Source: Eonycteris spelaea (Eukaryota > Chordata > Mammalia > Chiroptera > Pteropodidae). Taken from it: a DNA stretch of 64,000 nucleotides. The stretch lies in contig PUFA01000007.1 of NCBI GenBank assembly GCA_003508835.1, positions 12,051,001 to 12,115,000 of the forward strand. Direction: 5' to 3'. Position numbers and translations under genes: made by a program. Positions 36,780 through 47,859 of the stretch are shown here, in pieces (the first letter of the stretch is position 1; the number at the start of each line of letters is the position of its first letter). The notes beneath the pieces are model-generated. The model was not told the origin of the DNA and ran no database searches. It saw only the letters and a program-made list of their open reading frames with translations.

Positions 36780-37204
36780 TAGGAGAGTAATTGGGTATCA
36801 GCTTTCAGGTTTTTTAATGGGCATACCCTTTGGCCCAGAGGTGTTAATTCTTGAGAGATGTGTTCTATGGAAATACTGGCATAAGTGTGCGAATACGGAT
36901 TTATAATTGCAAAACATCAAAAACCATGTATGTGTCCATTAGTAGGGAATTGATTAAATAAATCTACTATACAACCATTATAAAGAATGCAGATTCACTG
37001 TACTGAAAAGGAATAATATCCAAAATATAATTTTAAGTGGAAAAAAATGGGATTGTTGAGTAAAATACGATATAGTATGATCACATTTTTTAAGAATGAA
37101 ATCCAGATATGTGTAACAGATATTTGTTCAATAATATAGGTATATGCATAGGAAAAAGGTCAAGAAAATTCCACACCGAACTTATAATCGTGGTTCCCTC
37201 TAGG
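36780..37204 (+). mobile_element. Old L1 (L1M-type) 3' fragment
   Basis: CATACCCTTTGGCCCAGAGGTG, GTTCTATGGAAATACTGGCAT, AACCATGTATGTGTCCATTAGTAGGG and AGTATGATCACATTTTT match the conserved 3' region of mammalian L1M elements. Confidence 0.75.
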
Positions 37205-37725
37205 GCTGCACAATCGGATACCGTAGTCGCCAGCCACATGTGGCTACTGAGCACTTGAAATGTGGCTGGAGCAACTGAGGGACTGGATTTTTTAAATTTA
37301 TTTCACTTTAATTATTTCACATTTAATTTGAAAATATTCAATTATTGGAAAACATTTAAGTATGTTTGCAACAACTTGGATATGTGAATCTACTCTTCAA
37401 CTGTATGTTTTATGACATCTAAATATAGATTGAGGATTGTCAAGAAAAATTAGCAACCATATTGAGATGGGTGGTAAGGGTAAAACACATTCCAGACTTA
37501 CAAGACTTTGTATTATAAAAAAATAATCCCAATAATATTTTATATCTCATTAATTAATTTGATAATGTTGCTTCCATGTTGAAATAATGTTTTGGATAGG
37601 TTAAGTTAAATAAAATATATATTAAAATTAATTTCACCTGTTTTTTACTTTTTTTAATGTGGCTAACTATAAAAACTTAAATTACCTGTATGGCCCATAT
37701 TATATTTATTGAACAGTGCTGCTTT
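37205..37725. mobile_element. MER1-type hAT-Charlie element
   Basis: GCTGCACAATCGGATACCGTAG with CCAGCCACATGTGGCTACTGAGCACTTGAAATG at the left, and TTTCACCTGTTTTTTACTTTTTTTAATGTGGCTAAC with TTGAACAGTGCTGC at the right. It is longer than the copy at 1572-1775. It abuts the L1M fragment. Confidence 0.75.
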
Positions 37726-37729
37726 TGGG

Positions 37730-38890
37730 AGTTGGGATAGAGGAGAGATCTAGACTTAATTTTTTACTTTATATTTTTTGTATGTTTGATTTTTGTTACA
37801 GTAAGTTTGGGTTACTTCAATAATTTACAAGAACAGTAGTTTAATTACATTAAAATAAAAACTTAATTTCTAGGCTATATTTGATTTGTAATAAAATTAT
37901 TGAGAAAACACCCCCTCTAATTTGTCTCTTTGGGATGGTGTGTCAGAGTCTGAAATAAATGTTTTACCATCAGGTTATTATAAAATGGAACTCCCTGTGA
38001 TGTCTCTGTGATTTACCAGTATCTTCTCATGGCCTGACCCTTTTTTGGATTTCTGCTATCCTCAGCAAGGATACCTCTGCCTGACAACCACCCCAGCTGT
38101 GTTGGAAAAGAATTGTTTCTCAGAAAGTAGGAGTTAAGCCCAGGAGGGTTAGGAAAAAGAGAGAGAACTAACCCTTACAGAAATATCCCCTCTTCTCTCC
38201 AGTTCCCCTTCTCCTGTATCAAGATTCCCCAAAGCTTTGGGGATCTATAGTTCTAGGTTGAACTTCCTACCTCACTAAATGACAAGGCCAGAATGTTAAT
38301 GTTCCCCACACAGACACGTCTGCGTTATACATACAGATGTCTGTGTTACACGTAAACACGTTATGGCTGTAACAGTATCGCTTTCAAAGGAGCACTAATC
38401 CGCTGAAGTCATCGAGTCAGAAAACATTTGTTTCTCCACGTCTTGTGTCTGAACTGTGTGTGAGAGACAGAAACTAGGAAGGAGAAAGGGAACGAAGGTC
38501 AGAGGGAAGGAAGGAGGAGGAGCAGGAGGAGATGGAGAAGGAAAAGAGAGGGGGGGGGAGAGAGAGAGGAGAATGCACTTTATAAAACCCTACTTTGCAG
38601 AGACAGCTTTTAAAACTGCTCCTCTGATTTCTTATTTGTAATGGTGTCGCTCTCTTACACCATTCTCTGTTTAAAAGTTGATTGTAATCTCTTTTCTGCA
38701 GAAACTTACAGATATACAGACAACATTTTGGGTATGAAGTTGTTGGTCTTGAATAGATGTCACAGGGTGACTTAGGTGCAGACAAAATCAGCTGTGGTTC
38801 TCATAAAGTTCAGGAAATAGCTAACTTGATGCTCCCCCAAAACCCTGTACTACCCATATGGTAGCTTGTCTCTGCCTAGATATATTTACC
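37730..38890. other. Unique intergenic DNA with a purine-rich tract
   Basis: No gene or repeat family recognised apart from a GGA/GA-rich stretch at about 38475-38570. Confidence 0.5.
38475..38570 (+). repeat. GA/GGA-rich low-complexity tract
   Basis: Almost pure purine: AGGAAGGAGGAGGAGCAGG-type units, then a G9 run and GAGAGAGAGAGGAGA. Confidence 0.85.
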
Positions 38891-38894
38891 TGTT

Positions 38895-39000
38895 TTTATT
38901 CATCTTCCTTGATGGGTACCTCTATATCCAGCACCTAACACAGGGTCTGGCAAATAATAAGAAAAGTTTATTGATTGACTGAAAGAATGAATGAAGAAAT
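38895..39000 (+). mobile_element. L2 3' end
   Basis: CTATATCCAGCACCTAACACAGGGTCTGGCAAATAATAAG then TTGATTGACTGAAAGAATGAATGAA is the L2 tail. Confidence 0.75.
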
Positions 39001-39155
39001 GAACAAACTTATACCATTTAAGGGTCAAACATTATCTAAAACATTAATAAAATTAGAGTTCATCTCAAAAATGGGCTTGTAAAATTTTCCATCTCATTAA
39101 CACTGCGCTTATTAAATGCCTATAATGGGTTAAAAACTGGGTAAACAAAGCCAGC

Positions 39156-39160
<5 letters not shown>

Positions 39161-39198
<38 letters not shown>
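39161..39198. repeat. (CA)n microsatellite
   Basis: Nineteen perfect CA units. Confidence 0.97.
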
Positions 39199-39199
<1 letters not shown>

Positions 39200-39214
39200 T
39201 GTCCTGTTCTTGTG

Positions 39215-39440
39215 TAGTTACAATCTGAGGAGAGGGAGAAGGTAGGGGTCAAGCATAAATATAAATATATAAAATAAAACATTGTGAATGGTAATAAGTG
39301 CTTCCAAGGATGTGATCAGGGAAGCTGACAGAATAAAGGAGGGGGCTATTCCCATTTAGCCAAGCCAATTTGTCTCTTCTCTGAGGAAGTGCCATTTAAG
39401 CTAAAGCATGGAGGATGAGAAGGAGTCAACTGTTAAACTA
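39215..39440 (-). mobile_element. L2 fragment, reversed
   Basis: AATGGTAATAAGTGCTTCCAAGG, GATCAGGGAAGCTGACAGAATAAAGG and CTGAGGAAGTGCCATTTAAGCTAAAGC fit the reversed L2 3' region. Confidence 0.55.
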
Positions 39441-40019
39441 TTAAATAAGCAAATGGGAGTGAGGGAGAGAGTGGTAATAGGAGAGAGCCTTCTGCACACC
39501 CCGGAGTAGTGTCGCTGTTCTGGGATATGCGGCCCAAAGGTGTTATGAAATTCCATCTTGATAGATTCCTCTGGCTTTTTAGAGCCTATGCTAATGTGCA
39601 TGCCTGGCTGGGTGTCCATGTCTGTTGGAACCCACATGCTCGTGTTGTGAAGAGGCTAATTTCCCTTTATTTGAAGAGCAATGTGATCACTGAGAGGATG
39701 TTCTGAGAAGGGGCTCGGAGTGGCTAGCAGCAGGCTGGTCAATTTTATTCACTTCTCTTTAAGGTTGTCTCCTGCCTCTTTACATTGGCTTCTGTATTTC
39801 AGATCTGCTCTCACTATTTAATTTCTGCTTTAAATATATATATATTTTGACAGTAGTTACTTGTGGAGAGGGGTTCTAAGGATTCATAAGGGAGAGGATT
39901 CCTACTTTTCACCTTATATTTCTTGTCCCTTTTGAATATTTTTAACCGTGATTTTTTTTTATAACTTACATTATAAAACTAGTTCATACAATTTTAACAG
40001 TTCTGTTTAATGTGCTACC

Positions 40020-40440
40020 CTATGACCATTGTGGGGAATTAGTTTCCTTTTTTTTTTTTTCTGATTATTAATGCAATACAAGCTCAATATAATTAGATTT
40101 GGAAAACTCAGGACAAAATAAAAATAAAATAAAATTTGTTATAGTTTAATCACCTAGAGATTAGCACTGATAATATCTTGGTATATTCCTTTCTCAATAC
40201 CTTTTTAAAAATAGGATTAAATTCTACTTGTTAATTTATAACCAGCTTTTAAAACACAATATACATAGATACCTTTCCATGGCAATAAATGTTGAGCTTT
40301 TTATGGATGTATCATAATTTAAGTTAACCAATTCTCTTTTGATGGACATTTAGGTTGTAAGTTTCACCACATAATTAATTTTTAATCTAAATATTTGTGA
40401 AATTTTATGTGCCTGTCACCATTCTGGGGTTTTACCTGAT
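40020..40440 (-). mobile_element. Old L1 3' fragment, reversed
   Basis: TATGGATGTATCATAATTTAAGTTAACCAATTCTC and GATGGACATTTAGGTTGTAAG are the reverse complement of the conserved L1M 3' segment. Strongly AT-rich and diverged. Confidence 0.6.
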
Positions 40441-40444
40441 TGCT

Positions 40445-41555
40445 CAATATTCATCAAACAATAGTGGTTCTTACCTGGTAATGTTAAAAAAATAATAATA
40501 AGATTTTCTTTGCAAGTATATAGTCAAGTACTTCTAGTGTTCCATTGAGTGCAAAGTTAATTTATGAAAATCTAAACTGACCAAATCAAATTCAGCACTG
40601 TTTCTTAAATTTACTAAAACAATTAAATAGTGAATTTCACTCTTTCACTCAAAATCCCCTTTCAACAAGTACCAGCTTCTCAGAAGGTTGGTGGCGAGGG
40701 GTAGGGAGGGATGCTTCTGAAATAGCTAATGTTTTAAGACTAGTTCACAGTCTGTCCTGTAGAGTTGGGGGTGGGGCACTTCAGAAGGTGAGCACTGCTA
40801 TTACCATGTAACCAGGTTGGGGGCGGGGAGGGCCAAGAGGCAGAGTTCCAGGTGCCTGTGAATCAGAAGTGGGTAGGCTGGAAAGATTCTATCCATCAGA
40901 AGCTCCCACATGCCAGGACTTGAAAGAGGGAACCCAACCCTTCACTCTCCCACAAAACACAGCAGCAGCCAGAGCTGGACCACCTTCATGCCAGAGCAGC
41001 CTGCCTCTCTCCAAGTCAACACATACACAAAAATCCATTCCACCCTCAAGTCTGACTTTCCCCTTGGTTACAATCCTGTGATTTCCAAAAAGATCATTTT
41101 TTTGTTATCGTTGTTTCTTTTTAGCTATAGCAACCTGTTCTTTTAAATAGCTTCTTTATCTGGTGGGGTAGTCACAGCCTGTGACTAACAGCTGTGGTTC
41201 ATAAACATGAGTTTCACTGTTGGGGTCAGTAGTTCTCAGTCTTTTCTGAATGGCAACTCCCCCAGCTGTTCTTGGCATTAAGAGAAGGCACCTTTCCTTC
41301 AGCACTCCCATTGGTATTCAATAGCGCAGTTTATTGTTGGAGGGTTCTGATTTCCCATTATAAAAGGGGGTGACATTTTTATTAAAGTTGCAAGTCCTGG
41401 CATCTAATACCAAATGCATTTCTGGATGTTGGTTTTACTAGTGATTTTAACTTTCCCCATTGAGTTTTTCTTTATATTCAAAATGGTCTACAATTGATAT
41501 GTCTTTCTTTTATATTTAGAAAATATGTCCTTTCAAAAAGTAATTCATAACTATA
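40445..41555. other. Unique intergenic DNA
   Basis: AT-rich, with a GC-richer patch at 40740-40860. No gene or repeat recognised. Confidence 0.45.
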
Positions 41556-41559
41556 AAAC

Positions 41560-41745
41560 TTTTAGGAGAAAATCTGCAGGATCTAAGGCTTGATGGAGAG
41601 TTCTTGGACATGACACCAGAAACACAATCCATAAAAGAAAAAAAATCTATAAATTAGACTTCACCAAAAGTGAAAGCTTTTGTTCTGTGAAAGAGTGTGC
41701 TAAGACAAGCTACGGACCAGGAGAAAATATAATTTGCAATGACTG
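41560..41745 (+). mobile_element. L1 ORF2 3' fragment
   Basis: GAGTTCTTGGACATGACACCAGAAACACAATCCATAAAAG, AAATTAGACTTCACCAAAAGTGAAAGC and AGACAAGCTACGGACCAGGAGAAAATA are the familiar nucleotide signature near the end of L1 ORF2. Short, with no intact reading frame. Confidence 0.8.
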
Positions 41746-41759
41746 CACAGTGATGTCTC

Positions 41760-42200
41760 AGTGGACAAGGCCCTTTTACTGAGCCCTTACAATGTGTCAG
41801 GCCCTAAAGTGAACCCTTTGTGTTTATCATCCCACTTCGACCTCACAGCATTTCTATCAGGCAGGAGCTGTTATTATTCCCATGTTAAGCTTCAAAGACA
41901 GAGGCTCAGAGGTTTAGGGTCCACTGAGTGGCAGGGCCAGGATTCAACACAAGCCTGTTCATCATCCAAGTGTACTAAGATCATAGACTCTGGAGCCAGA
42001 CTTCATGGGTTCAAATCCTGGCTCCTTCCTTGTTAGCTATTTGACTTTGCTTCCATTTCCCTATCTGCAAAATGGGATTAGTAATAATAGCTACCTCATA
42101 GGGTTGTTGTAAAAATTAAATACGGGACTCTGTCTACAACTAGAGAGCTATGGACCTGGCATACGTGAATGATCGCTGTTCTTATGGTGGTGGTGTTGTT
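41760..42200. mobile_element. Two MIR SINEs in opposite orientation
   Basis: 41760-41965 is reversed (TTACAATGTGTCAGGCCCT, GACAGAGGCTCAGAGG). 41978-42200 is forward (GACTCTGGAGCCAGACTTCATGGGTTCAAATCCTGGCTCC, TATCTGCAAAATGGGATTAGTAATAATAGC). Together they form an imperfect inverted arrangement. Confidence 0.85.
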
Positions 42201-42204
42201 TATT

Positions 42205-43330
42205 ATACTGACTGTTAAAAATGAGAAAGAGGTAATGACCCAAAGAGGGATTATTTCCATTGTCTCAAGAAAGAGATTTCCCCCAAGCTGCTGCTACTAG
42301 CCCCAGGGGCTTTTGACAAGGAGCAAAGTGAAACCAGTGATTTCGAAAGCTAAATTCTTCAGGTCAGCATTCAGTCTGTATTAACAGGAAAGGGAGATGG
42401 AAAAGGACAACTCATTGCTGTGAGAGCCAGGCTTCCTTTGAAGAAGCATTACATGGTCACCCAGAACCTTGCCTTTTGTGAATATGTGTTAAGGAGTCCC
42501 AGCGGTCATATTTTGTGTATTTCTATCACCACGACACTCCATTGACTGTCAGGGTTCTCTTTACTGCAGGAAATATGGTCATTAGTGCCTGTAAATCTAA
42601 TCAGACTAGAGAATCAATTCCAGGAGCTCCAAAATTATTTGGAAAACTCATCTTTAAAATTTTGTTCTTCTAGAACAACTCAAGCTAACAAAAGGCAATG
42701 TGAGGCATTCATTACCTGCCTGATGGTGACTGATTAGAAATGTTAAGAGCCCTGGAATTGAGGCTTTCTTAACCCCTCTAAACTGGTCATGATTATCAAG
42801 CAAATTATGGCTTCAGTCAGGGCCACAAAAGGTTCAATTTGTGACCCCAATCAACAGCCCTATGAAGGACTTATCTTTGAGAGACCCTAACATTGCCTTT
42901 TGAGGGAAGATTATCTTGAACTAGGTGGGCCTCACAGAGCTCAGGGGACTATAAAAAAAGGACTTTCTGGGCAGAGCTATAAGAATATTATGCTGGTGTA
43001 GGACTATATGCCAGGGTTATAGCTCTGAGTGCCTTATGCAAACCCCTGGCTCTTATGGCCTTCAGGAAGGCCAGGGTTTACAGCCAATGTGGTTTAAGAA
43101 GGAGAGGCTCTTACCAGAATCCCTAAGTACAAGGAACTCCTGATTTGGGTGGGAAAAAAAAATCCACACTTAGGACTGGTGTCCAAGAGAAGTGCCCTTA
43201 GAATCCCCAGGTGTTTTTTTTTGTTTTTCATTTCTATAAAGAAATCATTAGGATTTTAGGTACTTATTTGGATGTGACTTTAGCAGCATCCTTCATTCCG
43301 TGTGCTCAGGCGCTATTCCCCATGCCACGA
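42205..43330. other. Unique intergenic DNA
   Basis: Repeat-poor, balanced composition, especially 42300-42950. No coding features. Possible conserved non-coding DNA. Confidence 0.4.
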
Positions 43331-43334
43331 TCGC

Positions 43335-43450
43335 GTAGTTGAACCCTTTATTTTAACAATGAGAAACTGAAGCCCAGAGTCACACAGCAATATAGTAATA
43401 AAGGCCCAGTACCAAGACCACTGCCTCAGTCCTGTTCTCTATCTCTGAGC
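43335..43450 (-). mobile_element. MIR fragment, reversed
   Basis: TTTTAACAATGAGAAACTGAAGCCCAGAGTCACACAGC is the reversed MIR core. Confidence 0.75.
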
Positions 43451-43704
43451 ACACTACCGAAGAGGATTTAAAAAATGTCTTTCGACGCAGATCACTCCTC
43501 CTCTCCTTCACAGCCAGCAGTCACCTCCCTGCAGATTATAATTCTACCCACAGAACTAATTCAGAGCACTCTGAAGCATGTCTCATCATGGACTTGAGCT
43601 TCTACTGGCACAGGGAGGACACATTTGGTGTTTGTTCTGGGTACTGAACCAAAAGGCTCAAACAGTCCAACCCTACCGGTTAAGAATGACTAGAGAATGG
43701 GCTT

Positions 43705-43772
43705 CCTGATTATCTAGTGTTTCTGCTCATGTTTGTTGAATAAATGAATGAACGAATGAATGAATGAATAGA
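43705..43772 (+). mobile_element. L2 tail with (GAAT)n
   Basis: TGTTTGTTGAATAAATGAATGAACGAATGAATGAATG is the L2 3' terminal repeat. Confidence 0.65.
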
Positions 43773-44619
43773 TGGAACATTGAAATATAATACCAGCAAT
43801 TCTACTGAATTTAATTCAGTCTTATTCCCCTGGTACACCAAGGTCATCGTAATGAGTATGAATTACTATTCTGGAGAATTCAGCTGATAGAGAACAGGGA
43901 TTGGCAATCTTCCCTTCAGCATGTTTTTGGTAATTTGCTGACCCTGATGTAGAAGGTGAGGGTGACCAAGCTGGGTTTTCTCTCTCTCTTTTTAACAGTA
44001 AATCCTTCATATTCATTTGCCTATCTTTCACTTATCCTTTTCTCATTAAAAAAAAATATCTTGAGGAATGCACATACATGCAAGTTTAGTCATCCGAGCC
44101 TCTGGTTAACTGGAACTTAGTTACTCAGTCAATAGGACATCACACAGAGAATTATGTCTGAAACTTTTCCCACAAATTATCTGTTAACAAGACTGAAGAC
44201 ATGCCCTGGGTCACTTGGTTCTTTTACTTCATTTGGGGACATGAATGCTGAGGCCAAGAGGCAGAAGCCAGCCCACTGACACAACTGGCAACTAGACACA
44301 GAACAAGTTGGTAGCAGGTTCAAGAAAGATGGTGCCAAGTTTTAAAAATAATTTTAAAAGTTTAATGACACGTTACAGTTTAAATTATTACATTTTTGAG
44401 CAGCGAATGAATTAAAACACAAAGACTAGAAAGTAGAGAAACATGTTCAGTAAATTAAATACCAGAAGCTTTTAGTGACACCATTTTTTAACTCACTGCT
44501 TTTCAACTTAAACTAAATATTTTTAAAATTTTGCTATTTTTAAGGCCACAAAAATAGGTTCTGCTGGCTCATGTCCAAAAGGCTTGGTCCTCTTGAAAAT
44601 AGCATTCTTTGCTCTTTCT

Positions 44620-44720
44620 CAAATACTTCTTCATACCTTTTACCTGTCAGGAATTATGCCAGGTATCAGGGCTATCAAGGAAAAAGACACAGCCCCTGTC
44701 CTATGGGGACTGACTCGGAT
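44620..44720 (-). mobile_element. L2 fragment, reversed
   Basis: GTCAGGAATTATGCCAGGTATCAGGGCTATCAAGG then CACAGCCCCTGTCCTATGGGGACTGAC. Confidence 0.55.
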
Positions 44721-45184
44721 ATTAAATGCTCTACATTTTCTCACCCTCCCATTATTTTCCTTCTTTCAATGCCACCAGTCTAATCTTTAGAGATAATCTT
44801 CCTTATACATCATATGGTTTCTATATATTCTTTAATGATCTTTACTTCAATTTACCCAACCTCTCAAAATTCCTGCTGTTTTCTTTTCTTTCTTTTTTTT
44901 CCCATTCTTTCTTTAACTTGTTTTTTTCCTGGGTTCTTTCTTTGGTGTTAGCTATTGATCTGACATAATGAGGAGCTAACCAGGGAAGGTTCTGCGCATT
45001 TCTGCCTCTTTACACTGGGCTCACTGGTAAGGTTTTAGTTATGTACCATCTTTTCCGAATTTATTCTAGCCCATTTATCTCTAGATTATTTTCATTTATA
45101 TTAATAAACCATCATTATTATCCACTGAAGCATTATTTGTAGTAGTTAATAAGAATAATAAAAAATAAAGACAAAATGGCATGC

Positions 45185-45222
45185 AAAAAAAAAAAGGAAG
45201 AAAGAAAGAAAGAAAGAAAAAG
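45185..45222 (+). repeat. A-rich/(GAAA)n simple repeat
   Basis: A11 followed by GGAAG and five AAAG units; abuts the L1 fragment to the right. Confidence 0.9.
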
Positions 45223-45224
45223 TA

Positions 45225-45695
45225 GAAGTAACCTATATATCTGTAGAAGGTGTTTAAAGAAACCATGGTATATCCATACAATGGAACCCTTGGAGCTTTA
45301 AAAAGAATGAGACATCTCTAAAAAAGTTGAACTTGTAAATGCAGAGATTAGAATGGTGGTTGCCAGAGGCCGAGAGTTGGGAAAATGGGGAGATGTTGGT
45401 CGAAGGGTACAGAAACTTAGTTATGTGAGATTTATAAGTTCTGGAGATCTAATGCACAGTATGGTGACTATAGTTAATAATACTGTATCGTATCCTCAAA
45501 ATTTGCTAAGAGAGTGAATCTTAAGTGTTTTCACCACACACACAAAAATGGTAACTACAGGTAATGGATATTGTAGACAGCCTGATTGTGGTATCATTTC
45601 ACGAGGTACACGTATATAAGAGCACATCAAGTTAAGCACCTTAAATGTGGACAATTTTTATTTATCAAGTATACCACAATAAATTTGGGGGGAAA
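45225..45695 (+). mobile_element. Old L1 3' end (L1M-type)
   Basis: CCATGGTATATCCATACAATGGAACCC, TGGTGGTTGCCAGAGGCCGAGAG, ATGGTGACTATAGTTAATAATACTGTATCGTAT and AAGCACCTTAAATGTGGACAATTTTTATTTATCAAGTATACC lead to the typical L1 3' terminus. Confidence 0.85.
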
Positions 45696-45984
45696 GGAGA
45701 GGTCTATATAAACAGGTATCTATCTATGACACAATGTAAAGTTTTAAAAAGGCAATTTACAGAACAATACTATGTGCTGTGCAAAGCCGCTTAAAAATAC
45801 GTATGTGTACATCTCCCTCAGAGCTCTGAAGCATTCCTGCAGTGGACAGGTGTTGGCAACATTTCACCGGGCTCTGCAGAGTGGGCTTCATTCAGGATCA
45901 TTGTACCCTGTTCCTGGAAATCTTGGTCACATGATAGATAGACTTGGTCCTGGAAAATCTATCCACCAGTACCTGGAAGGAAGC

Positions 45985-46265
45985 CAGAGAAGTATTATTC
46001 TCATCTCGCAGATCGGGAAACTGAGGCATGGAAAGTTGACCAGGACTGCCTGCGATGGGGTATGGTAAAAAAAGGTATTGGGTTAAAAGCTCAGGGTCCC
46101 AAGTTCAAGTGCTTGCCTTAGTACATTTTTCTTTAAGCAAATCTTTTTCATTTTCTGAGCCCCAGTTTTCTTGTTGGTAAAATAAGGATTATAATACCTG
46201 TTTCCCAAAGTAGTGTTATTACATGAGAATATATAAATATTTTTGCATATTTAGAGCACTACGTA
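45985..46265. mobile_element. Short reversed MIR then forward MIR
   Basis: 45985-46050 has ATCTCGCAGATCGGGAAACTGAGGCATGGAAAG (reversed core). 46080-46265 has GAGCCCCAGTTTTCTTGTTGGTAAAATAAGGATTATAATACCTG (forward). Confidence 0.65.
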
Positions 46266-46269
46266 TGAT

Positions 46270-47190
46270 AAGAGGATCAACAACCAGAAAATTAGATATG
46301 AATAGTCATGGCACTGCAGTTGCATATACAACTAGATTTTTGTTAATAGTCTTAGACTCAAAACTCATATTTAAAAATTTCTTTCAGGCATCTTAGAAGC
46401 CATTTCTTTATCGAGAATAGTCCTGTTCTTTAAATTCAAGCTTTCTACCCCCATACCCTAAATATTTCTCTAAATGGGTTTTAAAAGGGGGCAAAAGTAT
46501 CAGTTCCATGAAGAAGGCAACAATATTCTATCAGAATGCCATGCCAAATTGGATAGCACTCTGAAAGCAGATTAAAGTTGTTTCAAATGCTTCAAAGAGA
46601 AGGGAAAATCTAATCCCCTAAGGCTTCCTTTAAACCCATATACCTTAATTTCAGAAAATGTCCCAAGTCTTTAAAAAGGCCCAAATATCATTTTACAGTT
46701 TAGAAGTAGTAATGAAGAACATTTTTCCAATTTTTTAGAACATTCTTCCTTCCTTAAAAATGTAAATCTAGGTCTGCCTCAAAAAGGAACCGCCCTAGGG
46801 AATAAGGCCCTGTGTCAGTCTCAGGGGCGAGTGGGGACAATAATCCCCAGGGCCGCCAGCCTGGAGTTTAAGGCTAATGACTACCTGGAGAATTCCTTAA
46901 AGAAGCAGCAGAGTCAGACATTTGCCTGTTACTTCTGGGTGAGATTTGCATGCCTGTCATTCTGTGGAAGAACGCCCAGTCCCTCTACTATGTAACACTG
47001 AAGGAAAGAAAGTTTCCAAATGAGAAGAAAAACAAGGCTGGTTGCAATAGAAGCGAGTGAGATCATTTTCACTGCTTCAGAAAACTTCTCTTCTTAAGCT
47101 GTCTTCCCTTGCCCAGAGATGCAAACTCTTCTCAAAACACTTTTCCTGATTCTTCCATTGCTGAGGTATGGAAACAGTTACAAAGTCCCA
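46270..47190. other. Unique intergenic DNA
   Basis: Repeat-free; no gene. 46580-47000 has the balanced composition of candidate conserved DNA. Confidence 0.4.
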
Positions 47191-47194
47191 GTTA

Positions 47195-47440
47195 CAACAA
47201 TGACTATTTATTGAGATTAACCAGGTACCAAGCCCCATGCTAAATACAATATCTCATTAAATCCCCTCAGTAGCTTTGAGGCAAATACTTTTATTAGCCC
47301 CATTTTACAGATGAGAAAGTTGAGGTCTAAATGGCTAATTAGGCTGCCAAGTGACACACAGCTACTTAGTGGTTGATCTAATACTCAAACCCAGATCTTT
47401 CCAGCTGTGAAGTCATGTTTAACCAGAATGCTGCAGTGCC
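47195..47440 (-). mobile_element. MIR SINE, reversed
   Basis: TATTTATTGAGATTAACCAGGTACCAAGCCCCATGC, TTATTAGCCCCATTTTACAGATGAGAAAGTTGAGG and AAGTGACACACAGCTACTTAGTGG; nearly full-length. A second partial unit may follow at 47530-47610. Confidence 0.85.
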
Positions 47441-47735
47441 TAAATACATCCTCAGGGCAGTGCAGAAAATGGTCCATGTTGAAAACTTTTGTCCTATCTC
47501 CATTCTGGAATTTTATTATAATTAACAATAGCTGCCCGTGTGCCAGCTAAGTGTGCTAAGAGGTTTACATGCTTCGTCTCATTGAATGCTTCCCAGCAGG
47601 TTTAAATAGTATAAACTACTTTGACCCTGGAAATACTTTCTGCCTCCTCTGTCTTTTCTCCTTTTTCTCATGTTTTCTTCCTTCTTTCCTCCCTCTTCAG
47701 CTCAGAGATGTCGAATGCATTCTGGTTGCATTTTT

Positions 47736-47838
47736 TTTTCCTTTTTTAAAATTAAATTTATTGGGGTGATGTTGGTTAATAAAATTATATAGGTTTCAAG
47801 TGTACAATTTGGTAATATGTCATAAGTATATTGCACTG
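47736..47838 (-). mobile_element. 5'-truncated L1-type 3' end with target-site duplication
   Basis: A 103-bp insert flanked by 20-bp direct repeats at 47716-47735 and 47839-47858 (TGCATTCTGGTTGCATTTTT, one mismatch). The left end is T-rich, so the poly(A) side lies left and the element is on the minus strand. The body (TTTATTGGGGTGATGTTGG, then TATATAGGTTTCAAGTGTAC) resembles an L1 3' end I associate with bat genomes. It fits target-primed reverse transcription with strong 5' truncation. Confidence 0.75.
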
Positions 47839-47859
47839 TGCATTCTGGTCGCATTTTTA

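Noticed and set aside
41560..41745. Active L1
   Set aside because: Only about 185 bp of ORF2-like sequence remains, with no open frame or 3' end.
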